Shown in pieces: positions 62,552 to 64,000 of a stretch of DNA of 64,000 nt. The stretch's first letter is position 1. The number at the start of each line of letters is the position of its first letter. Source of the DNA: Streptomyces sp. RPA4-2 (lineage in GTDB: Bacteria; Actinomycetota; Actinomycetes; Streptomycetales; Streptomycetaceae). The notes under the pieces are model-generated. The model saw nothing but the letters and a program-made list of their open reading frames with translations. It did no database searches and had not been told where the DNA came from. Position numbers and translations under genes: made by a program. Location of the stretch: the NCBI RefSeq assembly GCF_012273515.2, contig NZ_CP050975.2, positions 6,882,001 through 6,946,000 on the forward strand, in the 5' to 3' direction.

Positions 62552-64000
62552 ATGCCGCCCCTTTCACCGCCGTCGTTCCTCGCACTCCCCGAGGACCGCG
62601 CCCTCAGCCCGTACACCGGCTGCACACGAGCCCACTGGGAGGCGGCCGCCGACTCCCTGCTCGCGGCCGTCGCCCCCTACGCCACCGCCGACGGCGCGCT
62701 CTACCACCTGCCCGCGGACCGCACGAGCTGGTCCGGCAGGCTCTCCGACGGTCTGGAGGGCTACGCCCGCACCCTGCTCCTGGCCGCCTTCCGCCGCGAC
62801 GAGAAGGTCCTGGAACGCTACGCCGACGGCCTCGCCGCCGGAACGGCCGGTGTCTGGCCGCGGGTCCGGGACCGCAGCCAGCCGCTCGTCGAGGCCGCGT
62901 CCGTCGCCCTGGCGCTGCGGCTGACCCGGCCACTGCTGTGGGACCGCCTGGACGACGCCGTACGGCAGCGCGCGGCGGGGTGGCTCGGCGACGCGCTGAC
63001 CGCCGAACCCTGGCCCTGCAACTGGGAGTTGTTCCCGGTGACGGTGGGCGGGTTCCTGGCGGAGATCGGCCACGAACCGCGGGCCGCGCGCGCCGCGGTC
63101 GACCGCGGCCTGGACCGCATCGAGCAGTGGTACCTCGGTGACGGCTGGTACAGCGACGGTCCCGGCCGCGCCTTCGACTACTACAACGGCTGGGCGATGC
63201 ACCTGTATCCGGTGCTGCACGCCCGGCTGGCCGGCGACGAGCGGCTGCTCGACCTGTACGGCGGCCGGCTGGCACGCCATCTCGAGGACTACGCGCGGCT
63301 GTTCGGGGCCGACGGTGCCCCGGTGCACCAGGGCCGCTCCCTGACCTACCGTTTCGCGACCGCCGCGCCGCTGTGGCTGGGCGCCCTGACGGGCCGTACG
63401 CCGCTGGCGCCGGGCGAGACCCGGCGCCTCGCGTCCGGTGCGCTGCGCCACTTCCTCGACCGGGGCGCGGTCGACGGCCGGGGGCTGCTCACCCTCGGCT
63501 GGCACGGCCCCGACGAGTCGGTCCTGCAGGGCTATTCGGGCCCCGCGTCCCCGTACTGGGCGAGCAAGGGCTTCCTCGGCCTGCTCCTCCCGCCCGACGA
63601 CGAGGTGTGGACGGCCCGCGAGGAGCCCGGCCCGACGGACCGCGCCGACGCGGTCAGCCCCGTCGGCCCGCCCAACTGGCTGCTCCAGACGACCACTTCG
63701 GACGGCCTGGTCCGCCTGCACAACCACGGCAGCGAGGACGTCCGCTACGACCCGTTCTACACGCGGCTCGCCTACTCGACGGTCACACGGCCCTCGGCAC
63801 CGGACGACGCGGGCGACGCGAGCGACTCCGGTGCCCCGGCCGGCGACGGCGCTCCGACCGGTGACAGTCCCCGCTACGACAACAGTGTGATCGTCGGCGG
63901 TGACCCGAGCCGTACGCACATCGAGCCGCTGGGTGCCGGGAGCGGCTGGGCGGCGTCCCGGCACACGAACGGGGACGGCGTCCGGGTCACGAGCCTCGTC
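62552..64000 (+). CDS. DUF2264 family protein, truncated by the window end
   Basis: At least 483 codons. ATG 62552 with AAAGGAAG upstream. N-terminal RAHWEAAADSLLAAVAPYA, SDGLEGYARTLLLAAF, NWELFPVTVGGFLAEIG, WYSDGPGRAFDYYNGWAMHL and QGYSGPASPYWASKGFLGLL follow the alpha/alpha-toroid pattern of DUF2264 proteins. These are often found with polysaccharide-degradation genes and are likely glycoside hydrolases or lyases; the substrate is unknown. An Asp/Gly/Ser-rich insert lies at about residues 415-445. Confidence 0.88.
   Translation, partial: MPPLSPPSFLALPEDRALSPYTGCTRAHWEAAADSLLAAVAPYATADGALYHLPADRTSWSGRLSDGLEGYARTLLLAAFRRDEKVLERYADGLAAGTAGVWPRVRDRSQPLVEAASVALALRLTRPLLWDRLDDAVRQRAAGWLGDALTAEPWPCNWELFPVTVGGFLAEIGHEPRAARAAVDRGLDRIEQWYLGDGWYSDGPGRAFDYYNGWAMHLYPVLHARLAGDERLLDLYGGRLARHLEDYARLFGADGAPVHQGRSLTYRFATAAPLWLGALTGRTPLAPGETRRLASGALRHFLDRGAVDGRGLLTLGWHGPDESVLQGYSGPASPYWASKGFLGLLLPPDDEVWTAREEPGPTDRADAVSPVGPPNWLLQTTTSDGLVRLHNHGSEDVRYDPFYTRLAYSTVTRPSAPDDAGDASDSGAPAGDGAPTGDSPRYDNSVIVGGDPSRTHIEPLGAGSGWAASRHTNGDGVRVTSLV

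Overview
The window is chromosomal DNA from a Streptomyces or a very close relative. It is about 70% G+C with strong G/C bias at third codon positions and many GTG starts. It carries a bifunctional geosmin synthase, the GlgX/TreY/TreZ trehalose route, an SSI-type secreted protease inhibitor, an SAV2148-type HEPN protein and an actinobacterial Cys-containing leader peptide in front of sulfite reductase. No rRNA, tRNA, phage, IS element or CRISPR array was found. The region looks like stable core-arm chromosome rather than an acquired island.

Layout. 0-3.3 kb: a DUF89/ARMT1-like protein, then a cytochrome P450 and an alpha/beta hydrolase that overlap by 4 bp, divergent from geosmin synthase geoA (3606-6086). 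6-10.8 kb: a 544-aa unknown convergent with and overlapping geoA, a PDZ membrane protein, an M24 peptidase and an APH-type kinase. 10.9-22 kb: treZ, treY and glgX on the minus strand, with an FHA protein and a peptidase/inhibitor cassette (M14 carboxypeptidase, SSI-like inhibitor, second M14) lodged between treZ and treY. 22-24.5 kb: a copper amine oxidase split over two secreted proteins behind a palindromic operator. 24.5-28 kb: SAV2148-type HEPN protein, DEDDh exonuclease, an array of eight ~57-bp repeats, and a kinase. 28-31.3 kb: a sugar ABC importer without its ATPase, whose second permease gene is frameshifted. 31.3-41 kb: MGT glycosyltransferase, VOC protein, MMPL exporter, DUF1697, NTF2-like protein, aldo/keto reductase, ketopantoate-reductase-like protein, and an XRE regulator divergent from an SDR.

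41-50.5 kb is an assimilatory sulfur locus on the minus strand. In transcription order it reads leader peptide, sulfite reductase, zinc-ribbon protein, cysH, cysC, cysD, cysN, sulfonate-type ABC transporter (binding protein, ATPase, permease) and a CbiX/SirB-type chelatase. It covers sulfur uptake, sulfate activation, reduction to sulfide and the siroheme needed by the reductase. 50.6-64 kb: GNAT protein, secreted beta-rich protein, GAF regulator, AidB-like acyl-CoA dehydrogenase divergent from a YihY membrane protein, a frameshifted NmrA-like gene, two consecutive AraC regulators, VOC and ThuA proteins, homocysteine S-methyltransferase, and a DUF2264 protein cut by the window edge.

Three sequence-level themes stand out. 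(1) At least twelve genes have TANNNT exactly 6 or 7 bases before the start codon, the signature of leaderless transcription. (2) TTA (bldA) codons occur in only two intact genes that I could find, the first M14 peptidase and the HEPN protein. (3) Three genes (inhibitor, malG-like permease, NmrA-like) show small frame disruptions, which are either real decay or base-calling errors in GC-rich runs.
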